From JBFAPK01 sp040676675 (GTDB lineage: Bacteria > Actinomycetota > Actinomycetes > Mycobacteriales > Micromonosporaceae), in the NCBI RefSeq assembly GCF_040676675.1, contig NZ_JBFAPK010000066.1, positions 1-22,164 on the forward strand: a DNA stretch of 22,164 nucleotides. Reading direction: 5' to 3'. The first letter of the stretch is position 1. The number at the start of each line of letters is the position of its first letter. A program made the position numbers and the translations under genes. Shown here one piece after another: positions 14,435-22,090 of this stretch. The notes below the pieces were generated by a model, which had not been told where the DNA came from, ran no database searches, and worked only from the letters and a program-made list of their open reading frames with translations.

Positions 14435-15269
14435 GGGCGGTCGCGCCCAGCGCGAGGGCGAGCAGGTAACCGGCTACCAGGACGAGCACGACGGTGGCGG
14501 CCGAGGTGACCCGCAGGCCGTACGTCACCGAGGCGGCGTAGCTGGCCACCAGCCCGAGGTACCCGGAGACCACGGCGAGCAGCACCCCGATCGCGGTGAC
14601 GCCGGCGATCCGGTCGCTGACCAGCCGTCCGGCGGCGGCCGGTACGACCAGCAGCGCGATCACGAGCACGGTGCCGACCGCCTGGACGGCCGCGACCACG
14701 ACCAGCGCGACCGCGAGGTTGAGCACCAGGTCGAGCAGGCGCAGCCGGTACCCGGCGGCGGCCGCGGCGACCGGGTCGAACGCCCGGAACACCTGCTCCT
14801 TGGCGCAGCCGGCCAGCACCGCGAGCACGACGGCCGCCAACGTCGCGGTCAGCGCCAGCTGGTCCGGGCTGACCGTCAGCACCCGGCCGAAGAGGAACGC
14901 GGTCAGGTCCGCCGTGTACGAGCTGCGCCGGGAGACGAGGATCACCCCGACCGAGAACATCGCCGCGAGCAGTACGGCCAGCGCCGCGTCCTCGCTGAGC
15001 CGACCGCCGCGGACGAGCAGCGTGAGCCCGACCGCGGCGAGCGCGGCGGTGGCCAGGGCTCCGGGGAAGATCCCGCCGACGCCGCCGGCCAGATAGCCGA
15101 CCACCACGCCGGGGAAGACCGCGTGGGTCAGCGCGTCGGCGACGAAGCCCAGCCGGCGCAGCTGGACGAAGGTGCTGACCACGCCCGAGAGCACGCCGAG
15201 CAGGACCAGTTCGGCGAGCGCGCGGGCCATGAAACCGGCGGTGAACGGGGTGACGAGCAGGGCGCGCAT
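14256..15269 (-). CDS. Metal (Zn/Mn) ABC transporter permease, first subunit
   Basis: The 337-residue ABC-3 family permease has a normal membrane core at about 1-275. The coupling motif is DALTHAVFPGVVVGYLAGG near residue 45. From about 276 the protein continues into an Arg-rich cytoplasmic tail: three RRRD units, then GGGMSWRRRLGATARDR twice. That tail is the translation of the tandem DNA repeats at 14251-14434 and has no counterpart in ordinary family members, which end near 280-300. The ATG at 15269 shares one base with the ATPase stop (TGATG). The stop overlaps the second permease start (ATGA). Coupled translation of all four genes is therefore likely. Confidence 0.9.
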   Translation of the reverse strand: MRALLVTPFTAGFMARALAELVLLGVLSGVVSTFVQLRRLGFVADALTHAVFPGVVVGYLAGGVGGIFPGALATAALAAVGLTLLVRGGRLSEDAALAVLLAAMFSVGVILVSRRSSYTADLTAFLFGRVLTVSPDQLALTATLAAVVLAVLAGCAKEQVFRAFDPVAAAAAGYRLRLLDLVLNLAVALVVVAAVQAVGTVLVIALLVVPAAAGRLVSDRIAGVTAIGVLLAVVSGYLGLVASYAASVTYGLRVTSAATVVLVLVAGYLLALALGATARRRDRRRDRRRDQGGGMSWRRRLGATARDRYRRRDRGGGMSWRRRLGATARDRCRRAAA

Positions 15270-16054
15270 CAGGTACCCGCCACGATGACCCGGTCGCCGC
15301 GCAGTTCGACCGCCTGCTGGCCGTACGCGGCCCGCAGGCCGGGGGAGGTGAGGGTGCGCCCGGTCGGGCCGAAGCCGTACTGGCAGCCGTTGACCAGGCA
15401 GACGCTCTCGCAGTTCAAATGTGCGACGGTGAGGTCGTGGGTGCTCACCACCACGGCCGCACCGGCGCGCTTGAACTCCGCCAGCGTCGCCAGGATGGTC
15501 TGCTGGCTGACCGCGTCGACGCCGTTGAACGGCTCGTCGAGCAGGAGCAGCCGGGGGCGCTGGGCGATGGCGCGGGCCAGCAGCACCCGCTGCCGCTGGC
15601 CGCCGGAGAGTTCGCCGAACCGGGTACGGGCCCGGTGGGCGAGGCCGACCCGGTCGAGCGCCTCGCCGGCGATCGCACGGTCGGTTCGCCCCGGGCGGCG
15701 CAGCCAGCCGATTCGCCGGTACCGCCCGGTCAGCACGACCTGCGCGGCCGAGATGGGGAAGTCCGGGTCGAGGGTGTCGGCCTGCGGAACGTACGCGACG
15801 TCGCGCCGGGCGCGGGCGGGCGAGCGCCCGAGCACGGTGATCTCCCCGGCGACGACCGGTACGAGCCCGAGCAGGCCCTTGATCAGGGTGGACTTGCCGC
15901 CGCCGTTCGGTCCGATCAGAGCCACCGCCTCGCCGGGTGCGACGCTGCCGTCGACGCCGGTGAGCACGGGTCCGCCGCCGGGGTAGGCGAGGCTGGCCCG
16001 GCGGATCGACAGCGCCGGCTGGTCCGGTCCGGCCGATCGTTCCCCGTCAGCCAC
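15269..16054 (-). CDS. Metal (Zn/Mn) ABC transporter ATP-binding protein
   Basis: The 261-residue ATPase drives the importer. Walker A is GPNGGGKST (48-56), the Q-loop glutamine follows YVP (Gln91), the signature is LSGGQRQR (149-156), Walker B is LLLLDEP (169-175), and the switch His is in STHD (His206). This order and the PQ..LDPDFPIS segment fit the ZnuC/MntB-like metal group. The start is GTG at 16054, overlapping the end of the lipoprotein gene by 8 bases. It sits between the substrate-binding protein and the two permeases in an all-overlapping operon. Confidence 0.94.
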   Translation of the reverse strand: MADGERSAGPDQPALSIRRASLAYPGGGPVLTGVDGSVAPGEAVALIGPNGGGKSTLIKGLLGLVPVVAGEITVLGRSPARARRDVAYVPQADTLDPDFPISAAQVVLTGRYRRIGWLRRPGRTDRAIAGEALDRVGLAHRARTRFGELSGGQRQRVLLARAIAQRPRLLLLDEPFNGVDAVSQQTILATLAEFKRAGAAVVVSTHDLTVAHLNCESVCLVNGCQYGFGPTGRTLTSPGLRAAYGQQAVELRGDRVIVAGT

Positions 16055-17012
16055 GGAGCGCCCCGACGATGGTGTCGGTGTTGTGCTCCTCGGCCCGCAG
16101 GTAGGTGTCCCCGGCCGAGCCGCGCGGTCCGAGCGTGTCCGCGTAGAGGGCGTCGTCGCCGGCCACGACCCGTACGCCGGCCTGCCGGCCGATCGCCTCG
16201 GCGGTCTTGGGGGGCAGGGAGCTCTCCGAGAAGACGGCGGTCACCCCGGTCGCCTTGATCTTGGCGGTCAGTTCGTCGACCTGTTTGGCGGACAGCTCGG
16301 CGCTGGTGTCGAAGCTCGGGATGATCGAGCCGACGAACCGCAGGTGGTAGCGGTCGACGTAGTAGCCGAACGCGTCGTGGTTGGTGACGAGCTTGCGGCG
16401 CTCGGCGGGCAAGGAATCGATCTTGCGCTGGCTGTCGGCGTCGAGCCGGTCGAGCTGCCCGGCGTACGCGGCGAGGTTGCGGGCGTAGTCGGCGGCGTGG
16501 GCCGGGTCGGCCGCCTCGAACGCCTGCTCGATGTTGCCCGCCATCGTCTTGGCGTTGCGCGGGTCGTGCCAGATGTGCGGGTCGCCGGCCTGCTCCTCGT
16601 CGCCCTCGCCCTGGCGGACGGCGACGCCCGCGCTGGTGTCCACGACGGTGCCGTGGAAGCCCGCCGCGCCGATCATCGGGTCGAGCCAGCGTTCCAGCCC
16701 GACGCCGTTCTTCACCACGATCCGGGCGGCGCCGGTGGCGGCGATATCGGCCGGGGTCGGCTCGTAGTCGTGCGGGTCGACGTTGGGCTTGAGGATCTGC
16801 GTGACGGTGACGTGGTCGCCGCCGACGGTACGGGCGAAGTCGGCGACCTGTGTGGTGGTGGCGACCACGGCGAGCCGGTCACCGTTCGGGGCGGTACCGC
16901 CGCCGTCCGGTCCGCCGGTCGAGCCGCAACCGGCGAGGGTCAGCAACCCGACGAGCGCGGCGACGCCGCTCGCCCTGCCGCCGACGCGACGAGTACGAAG
17001 AGATCGGTGCAC
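16047..17012 (-). CDS. Metal-binding lipoprotein of Zn/Mn ABC importer (ZnuA/TroA-like)
   Basis: The 321-residue protein has a lipoprotein signal peptide ending in LAGC (Cys29), so it is tethered to the outer face of the membrane. The cluster A-I metal ligands fall at the expected spacing: His81 in DPHDYEP, His146 in DPHIWHDP, His212 in NHDAFGYY, and Asp286/287 near the C terminus. A short acidic loop (GEGDEEQ, 135-141) precedes His146 where zinc-specific members have a His/acid-rich loop. Zinc is favoured over manganese but not proved. The GTG at 17012 has AGGAG about 6 bases upstream. It is the first gene of the operon. A Zur-like palindrome lies about 40-60 bp upstream. Confidence 0.93.
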   Translation of the reverse strand: MHRSLRTRRVGGRASGVAALVGLLTLAGCGSTGGPDGGGTAPNGDRLAVVATTTQVADFARTVGGDHVTVTQILKPNVDPHDYEPTPADIAATGAARIVVKNGVGLERWLDPMIGAAGFHGTVVDTSAGVAVRQGEGDEEQAGDPHIWHDPRNAKTMAGNIEQAFEAADPAHAADYARNLAAYAGQLDRLDADSQRKIDSLPAERRKLVTNHDAFGYYVDRYHLRFVGSIIPSFDTSAELSAKQVDELTAKIKATGVTAVFSESSLPPKTAEAIGRQAGVRVVAGDDALYADTLGPRGSAGDTYLRAEEHNTDTIVGALRG

Positions 17013-17052
17013 GGTAACTCCTGCCTGCTCAAGGGGGCCTGTCTCCGCAGAC

Positions 17053-17073
17053 GGTAATGGTTCCCATTTTCAT
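17053..17073 (-). promoter_or_regulatory. Putative Zur-type operator upstream of the metal importer
   Basis: The minus strand reads atgaaaatgggaaccattac, an AT-rich imperfect palindrome in otherwise GC-rich DNA. Its core is aatgg-ttc-ccatt (17056-17068). It is 40-60 bp before the lipoprotein start, over the likely promoter. The composition resembles zinc-uptake (Zur) boxes of actinobacteria, but I cannot score it against a matrix here. Confidence 0.5.
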
Positions 17074-17100
17074 AAGCTCACCCACCCCCCGCGCATCCCG

Positions 17101-17170
17101 CCTCGTCGATCTAGGGCGAATCGCCGTTACTTGATCTCCAATCACGTGGATTTGCCCTAGATCGACGAGG
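17101..17170 (+). repeat. 64-bp palindromic repeat, copy 2
   Basis: Here the arms are 22 bp (17101-17122 and 17149-17170) with one G-T wobble, around the same 26-base centre as copy 1 at 13377. The core shared with copy 1 is 17104-17167. It lies between the divergent metal-importer operon and the RND gene, upstream of both, so it is not in a natural terminator position. Same orientation as copy 1; the pair brackets the importer operon and its operator. Confidence 0.9.
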
Positions 17171-17293
17171 TGGGGGCGGCTGAGAGCGGGCTGAGGGGCG
17201 GTTGCGTCCGGGCGCGGCGGCCCCGCACGATGCGGGCGGCCGATTGGCGGTCGTCCCGCCGCTGTGACCTGCGTCGATCGGTGCGGTGACAGC

Positions 17294-17360
17294 CCGGCCG
17301 ACCAACGGTCGCGGGCCGGCCCCGACAGCGGTCGGGTTGCCCGCGTCGGGCAGACTTTTT
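17294..17360 (+). promoter_or_regulatory. Structured leader with terminator-like hairpin before the RND gene
   Basis: Three hairpins follow one another: ccggccgacc/ggtc..ggccgg (17294-17319, with a bulge), cccgac-agcg-gtcggg (17321-17336), and tgcccg-cgt-cgggca (17338-17352). The third is followed by gac and TTTTT (17356-17360). The last is a terminator shape with no plus-strand gene upstream for more than 4 kb. ggcag (17349-17353) can instead pair with ctgcc (17362-17366). This suggests attenuation, but no promoter was identified. Confidence 0.4.
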
Positions 17361-17400
17361 CCTGCCGAGCCAACCCATCCACTCAGGAGTGAGCCCGCTC

Positions 17401-20400
17401 ATGTCGTTGCTCGCCAGACTCAGCCTCGCCAACAGAGGGCTCGTGGCCCTCGTCGCGGTGGTGATAACCGGCTTCGGTCTGTTCGCCGTACCGTCGCTCA
17501 AGCAGCAGTTGCTGCCGTCGCTGGAGTTCCCGGCGGCCTTCATCATGGCCAGCTACCCCGGCGCGGCACCCGAGATCGTCGAGTCGCAGGTCGCCGAACC
17601 GATCGAGAACAGCGTCAAGGGCATCACCGGCCTGACCAAGGTCACCTCGACCTCGCGCGAGGGCCTGGCCACGGTCCAGGTGGAGTACGAGTTCGGCACC
17701 GACCTCGACGCCGTCGTCAACAAGATGCAGACGGCGCTCAACCGGATCGACGCCCAGCTGCCCGAGGGCGTCGACCCGCAGGTCCTCGCCGGCAGCACCG
17801 ACGACCTGCCGGCCATCGTGCTGGCCGCCTCGGGCGGCGGTGACGAGCGGGCCCTGGCGGCCAAGCTCCAGGCGACGGTGGTACCCGAGCTGCAGGGCAT
17901 CTCGGGCGTGCGCACCGTCGAGGTGACCGGCACCCGTGACCAGGTCGTGGTGATCACCCCCGATCCGGCGAAGCTGGCCGGCTCCGGGCTCGCGCCCACC
18001 GCGATCGGCGCGGCCCTGCAGGCCAACGGTGTCACCATCCCGGCTGGCGCGCTGACCGAGGGCGACCGCTCGCTGACCGTCCAGGTCGGTACCCGGATCT
18101 CCACCCTCGACGACCTGCGCGGCATCTACCTCGACCCGACGCGCCCCGGGGCGCCGCCGGTCCGGCTCGGCGATGTCGCCACGGTCACCCAGCAGCTCGC
18201 CGCCCCGACCAGCTTCACCCGGACCAACGGCAAGGCGAGCCTCGGCATCGCGGTCACCGCGACCCCCGACGGCAACGCGGTACAGATCTCGCACGACATC
18301 CGCGACAAGCTGGCCGACCTGCGCTCGGCCTCCGGCGCCGAACTCACCGTCGTCTTCGACCAGGCGCCGTTCGTCGAGAAGTCGATCGAGAGCCTCACCA
18401 CCGAGGGCCTGCTCGGCCTGGTCATGGCCGTACTGGTGATCCTGGTCTTCCTGCTCTCGGTGCGCTCCACCCTGGTCACCGCGGTCTCCATCCCGCTCTC
18501 GGTGCTGGTGGCGCTGATCGCGCTCTGGATCGGCGACTACTCGCTCAACCTGCTCACCCTCGGCGCGCTGACCATCGCCGTCGGCCGGGTCGTCGACGAC
18601 TCGATCGTGGTGCTGGAGAACATCAAACGGCACCTCGGGTACGGCGAGCAGAAGCGCACCGCGATCCTCAACGGCGTACGCGAGGTGGCCGGCGCGGTGA
18701 CCGCCTCCACCCTCACCACGGTCGCGGTCTTCGCGCCGATCGCCCTCGTGGGCGGCTTCGTCGGGCAGCTCTTCGCGCCGTTCGCGATCACCGTGACGGT
18801 GGCGCTGCTCGCCTCGCTCCTGGTGTCGCTGACCGTCATCCCGGTCCTGGCGTACTGGTTCCTCAAGCCGCCGACCGGCGACCAGGAGGCCGTCCGGCGG
18901 GCCGCGGAGGAGAAGGAGCTGCGCAGCCCGATGCAGCGCGCCTACCTGCCGGTCATCGGGTTCGCCACCCGGCGCCGCTGGACCACGGTGGCGATCGGCC
19001 TGCTGGTGCTCGTCGGCACGTTCGCGCTCTCCACCCGGTTGGAGACCAACTTCCTGGACGACTCCGGCCAGGACACCCTCACCATCCAGCAGGAGATGCC
19101 GGCCGGCACCAGCCTCGCGGCCACCGACGCGGCGGCCAAGAAGATCGAGGACGTGCTGGCCCGTACCGACGGGATCGAGACGTACCAGGTCAGCGCGGGC
19201 GGGGGCGACATGCCCTGGGCCGGCGGGGGCGGCAGCACCCGGGCCACCTTCAACGTGGGGCTCACGGCCGACACCGACGCGGCCAAGATGAAGGAGACGC
19301 TCCGCGGCGAGCTGGACAAACTCTCCGGCGCCGGCGAGATCAGCTTCGGCGGCGACAGTACGGGCGCCAGCCAGCTCGAGGTGGTCGTCCAGGCGGCCGA
19401 CCCGGCGGTACTGAGCAAGGCGACCGAGCAGGCGCGGGCCGCGATGGCCGGCCTCTCCGGCGTCCAGGACGTCAAGACCAGCCTGGCCGACAGCGTGCCC
19501 CGCGTCGACGTGGTGGTGAACCGGGGCGCGGCGGCGCGGTACGGCCTCAGCGAGGCGGCCGTCGGACAGATCGTCGCCCAGGCGTTCCGGGGCAGCCCGG
19601 TCGGGAAGGTCAACCTCGGCGGCGAGCAGCAGAACGTGGTGTTCCGGGGCGGCCCCGGACCGGTCTCGGTGGACGCGCTGCGCGCGCTGCCGATCGGCCC
19701 GGTGAAGCTCGACGACATCGCCGACGTCAACGAGGTGAAGGGCCCGATCTCCATCACCCGGATCGACGGCGACCGCAGCGCCACCGTCACCGGCAGCGCG
19801 ACCGGCTCCGACCTCGGCGCGACGAGCCGCGACCTGCAGCAGAAGATCGACGCGATCGACGTGCCCGGGGCGAGCCTGACCATCGGCGGGGTCAGCGCCG
19901 ACCAGGCGGAGGCCTTCGGTGACCTGCTGCTGGCGGTACTGGCGGCGATCGCGATCGTCTTCGTGATCATGGTGGCGACGTTCCGGAGCCTGGTCCAGCC
20001 GCTGATCCTGCTGGTCTCCATCCCGTTCGCGGCCACCGGCGCGATCGGCCTGCTGCTGGCCACGGGCACGCCGATGGGCGTACCGGCCCTGATCGGCATG
20101 CTGATGCTGGTCGGCATCGTGGTGACCAACGCGATCGTGCTGATGGACCTGATCAACCAGTACCGGGAGCAGGGCCTGGGCGTGCAGGAGGCGGTGATCG
20201 AGGGCGGCCGACGCCGGTTGCGGCCGATCCTGATGACCGCGATCGCCACCATCTTCGCCCTGCTGCCGATGGCGCTGGGGCTGACCGGCCAGGGCGGCTT
20301 CATCTCGCAGCCGCTCGCGGTCGTCGTGATCGGCGGTCTGATCAGCTCCACGCTGCTGACGCTGGTGCTGGTGCCGACCCTCTACACGATGGTGGAGAAC

Positions 20401-20622
20401 ACCAAGGAGCGGTTCCGGCGACGGCGGGCCGGCCGCTCGGGTGGTGCCGAGGCCGCGTCGAGGACCGACGAGGTGCGGGAGCGCGAGTTCGCCACGGTCT
20501 CCGCGGGCGCCGCGCCGGCCGCCCCCGGAACGCCGTCCGGGGCGCTGGTCGACGGTACGGACCAGTTCGAGGTGCTGCGGCTGCCGAGGACCCGCAGGTC
20601 CCCGCTGCCGCCGCAGGAGTAG
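17401..20622 (+). CDS. RND-superfamily efflux transporter (AcrB/SwrC-like)
   Basis: The 1073-residue membrane protein has the full RND duplication: TM1, a large external loop (about 35-330), TM2-6, TM7, a second loop (about 545-835), TM8-12 and a cytoplasmic tail of about 70 residues. The proton-relay pair is present in TM4 as GRVVDDSIVVLENI (Asp399, Asp400). In TM10 the position of AcrB Lys940 is Thr909 (GIVVTNAIVLMD), as I recall for Gram-positive SwrC-like proteins. No adaptor or outer-membrane partner is nearby, as expected in a monoderm. The ATG at 17401 lies 11 bases after AGGAG (17385-17389). The GTG at 17389 overlaps that site and is less likely. Substrates may be lipids, surfactants or drugs. 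Confidence 0.93.
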   Translation: MSLLARLSLANRGLVALVAVVITGFGLFAVPSLKQQLLPSLEFPAAFIMASYPGAAPEIVESQVAEPIENSVKGITGLTKVTSTSREGLATVQVEYEFGTDLDAVVNKMQTALNRIDAQLPEGVDPQVLAGSTDDLPAIVLAASGGGDERALAAKLQATVVPELQGISGVRTVEVTGTRDQVVVITPDPAKLAGSGLAPTAIGAALQANGVTIPAGALTEGDRSLTVQVGTRISTLDDLRGIYLDPTRPGAPPVRLGDVATVTQQLAAPTSFTRTNGKASLGIAVTATPDGNAVQISHDIRDKLADLRSASGAELTVVFDQAPFVEKSIESLTTEGLLGLVMAVLVILVFLLSVRSTLVTAVSIPLSVLVALIALWIGDYSLNLLTLGALTIAVGRVVDDSIVVLENIKRHLGYGEQKRTAILNGVREVAGAVTASTLTTVAVFAPIALVGGFVGQLFAPFAITVTVALLASLLVSLTVIPVLAYWFLKPPTGDQEAVRRAAEEKELRSPMQRAYLPVIGFATRRRWTTVAIGLLVLVGTFALSTRLETNFLDDSGQDTLTIQQEMPAGTSLAATDAAAKKIEDVLARTDGIETYQVSAGGGDMPWAGGGGSTRATFNVGLTADTDAAKMKETLRGELDKLSGAGEISFGGDSTGASQLEVVVQAADPAVLSKATEQARAAMAGLSGVQDVKTSLADSVPRVDVVVNRGAAARYGLSEAAVGQIVAQAFRGSPVGKVNLGGEQQNVVFRGGPGPVSVDALRALPIGPVKLDDIADVNEVKGPISITRIDGDRSATVTGSATGSDLGATSRDLQQKIDAIDVPGASLTIGGVSADQAEAFGDLLLAVLAAIAIVFVIMVATFRSLVQPLILLVSIPFAATGAIGLLLATGTPMGVPALIGMLMLVGIVVTNAIVLMDLINQYREQGLGVQEAVIEGGRRRLRPILMTAIATIFALLPMALGLTGQGGFISQPLAVVVIGGLISSTLLTLVLVPTLYTMVENTKERFRRRRAGRSGGAEAASRTDEVREREFATVSAGAAPAAPGTPSGALVDGTDQFEVLRLPRTRRSPLPPQE

Positions 20623-20635
20623 GCAGCCCTCCGTC

Positions 20636-20672
20636 GAGGCGCCCGGTGCGGACTTCCCGCGCCGGGCGCCTC
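20636..20672 (+). terminator. Hairpin terminator after the RND gene
   Basis: gaggcgcccgg (20636-20646) pairs perfectly with ccgggcgcctc (20662-20672), and inside it gcgg/ccgc extend the stem. It begins 13 bp after the RND stop. There is no T tract, as is common in actinobacteria. Confidence 0.75.
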
Positions 20673-20689
20673 GGCCGTACCGGCCCGGG

Positions 20690-20695
20690 TAGGCT
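20690..20695 (+). promoter_or_regulatory. -10 box of a leaderless MFS gene
   Basis: TAGGCT lies 8 bp before the GTG at 20704, placing the likely transcription start at or next to the start codon. No ribosome-binding site is present, which supports leaderless translation. The -35 region overlaps the preceding terminator hairpin and is not recognisable. Confidence 0.5.
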
Positions 20696-20703
20696 GCCCG
20701 TAC

Positions 20704-21996
20704 GTGGCGTCTTCCTTTTCGGTCCTTACGCGTAACCGGAACTTCCGCAACCTCTTCCTGGCCGAACTGGTCGTCTTCGGCGCGGACTGGTTCGTCATGG
20801 TGCCGCTGCTGGTGCTGCTGCCGAAGCTGACCGGCAGCGGGGTCTGGGGTGCGCTGGTGCTGGCCGCGGACACCGGCATAGTCGCGCTGCTGCTGCCGTA
20901 CACCGGGACGGTCGCGGACCGGGTGGACCGCCGGAAGATCATGATCGTTGCGAACCTGACCGCGCTCCTCGGCGTCCTGCTCCTGCTCGGCGTGCGCCAT
21001 CCGGCCGGGGCCTGGCTGGCGCTGGTGGCGATCGGCACCATCGCGGTCGGCAAGGCGTTCTACTCCCCAGCCGCCCAGGCGGCGCTGCCGAACGTGGTCG
21101 ACCCCGAGGACCTGGCCGCCGCCAACGCCGTCGCCGGCTCCGCCTGGGGGACCATGACGGTCGTCGGCGCGTCGCTCGGTGGCGTGCTGAGCGCCGCGGT
21201 CGGCCCGTACGACTGCTTCTGGATCGCCGCCGTCGCCCTCTGCCTGGCCGCCACGCTCGCCGCGCTGATCCGCCGCCCGCTACAGGCGCCGCGCGACGGG
21301 ACCGAGCCGACCCAGCGGGCCTGGAGCGCGATCTCGGAGGCGCTGCGCTACATCGGCCACCGCCCGTCGGTGCTCGCCCTGGTCACCGTCAAGTCGGCGG
21401 TCGGGCTCGGCAACGGGGTGCTGACCGTCTTCCCGCTGCTGGCCGCCGGGTACGGCGTCGGCGCGGTCGGCGCCGGCCTGCTCTTCGCGGTACGCGGGGC
21501 CGGCGCGCTCGTCGGGCCGATCCTGATGCGCCGGGTGCTGACCCGCCGGTCCTGGCTGCTGCCCGCGCTCGCGCTCTCCATGGCCGGCTACGGCCTCGGC
21601 TACCTCGGGGTGTCGCTGGTGCGCTGGTTCCCGCTGGTGCTGGTCCTGGTCTTCCTCGCCCACTTCGGGGGCGGCGGCAACTGGGTGCTCTCGAACTACG
21701 CCCTGCAGGGCGAGGTGCCGGACCGGCTGCGCGGCCGGGTCTTCGCCACGGACATGATGCTGGCGACCCTGGCCATCTCGGCCAGCCAGCTCGTGGTGGC
21801 CGCCCTCGTCGACCACGTGGACCAGCGGGTGGTGCTGGCCGGCTGCGGCCTCGTCACGGTGGTGTACGCCATCGGCTGGCGCATCGCGACCCGCCGGCTC
21901 GGCGAGTCCGACCGCGCCGCCGGTACGCCGACCGGGCCGACGGGGCAGACCGGGCCGACGGGGCAGACCGGGCCGGCCACGGAGCCGGCGCTCTAG
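20704..21996 (+). CDS. MFS transporter (12 TM, EntS/MFS_3-like)
   Basis: The 430-residue protein has about 12 membrane segments. Motif A is GTVADRVDRRK (68-78) between TM2 and TM3. FYSPAAQAALPNVVDPEDL (TM4-5 region) and a second-half motif EVPDRLRGRVFATD are typical of the MFS_3 group that includes enterobactin exporter EntS and many actinobacterial exporters. The substrate is unknown. The start is GTG at 20704 with a -10 box just before it. The C-terminal tail holds a collagen-like stretch, GPTGQTGPTGQTGP, encoded by two exact 18-bp repeats (accgggccgacggggcag at 21931 and 21949). This tail is cytoplasmic and dispensable-looking. It is separated from the RND gene by a terminator, so the two are probably transcribed independently. 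Confidence 0.92.
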   Translation: MASSFSVLTRNRNFRNLFLAELVVFGADWFVMVPLLVLLPKLTGSGVWGALVLAADTGIVALLLPYTGTVADRVDRRKIMIVANLTALLGVLLLLGVRHPAGAWLALVAIGTIAVGKAFYSPAAQAALPNVVDPEDLAAANAVAGSAWGTMTVVGASLGGVLSAAVGPYDCFWIAAVALCLAATLAALIRRPLQAPRDGTEPTQRAWSAISEALRYIGHRPSVLALVTVKSAVGLGNGVLTVFPLLAAGYGVGAVGAGLLFAVRGAGALVGPILMRRVLTRRSWLLPALALSMAGYGLGYLGVSLVRWFPLVLVLVFLAHFGGGGNWVLSNYALQGEVPDRLRGRVFATDMMLATLAISASQLVVAALVDHVDQRVVLAGCGLVTVVYAIGWRIATRRLGESDRAAGTPTGPTGQTGPTGQTGPATEPAL

Positions 21997-22010
21997 ACCC
22001 GACCCCACCC

Positions 22011-22090
22011 GGCTGCCGCTCGACGCTGCCCGACTGCCGGCCGACGCTGCCCGACAGCCGCTCGATACTGCCCGGCTGCCGCTCGGGGCC
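22011..22090 (+). repeat. 21-bp tandem repeats (3.8 units)
   Basis: Units start at 22011 (ggctgccgctcgacgctgcc...), 22032, 22053 and 22074, the last cut at 17 bases. Units differ at one to several positions, so they are not recent copies. In one plus-strand frame they read as seven-residue units with the pattern xCRxxLP. They follow the MFS stop by 14 bp. Confidence 0.75.

Noticed and set aside
13443..14509. Plus-strand open frames opposite the two permeases
   Set aside because: Low-complexity Arg/Pro/Ala readings; the minus strand encodes clear ABC-3 permeases with overlapping starts and stops.
13377..17170. Composite transposon or CRISPR-type interpretation of the paired repeats
   Set aside because: No transposase gene, terminal inverted arrangement or target-site duplication was seen, and two copies 3.7 kb apart do not make a CRISPR array.
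17383..21000. Very long minus-strand open frame opposite the RND gene
   Set aside because: It is an antisense shadow typical of high-GC coding DNA: composition is Arg/Asp/Gly/His-rich without domains, whereas the plus strand has a complete RND protein.
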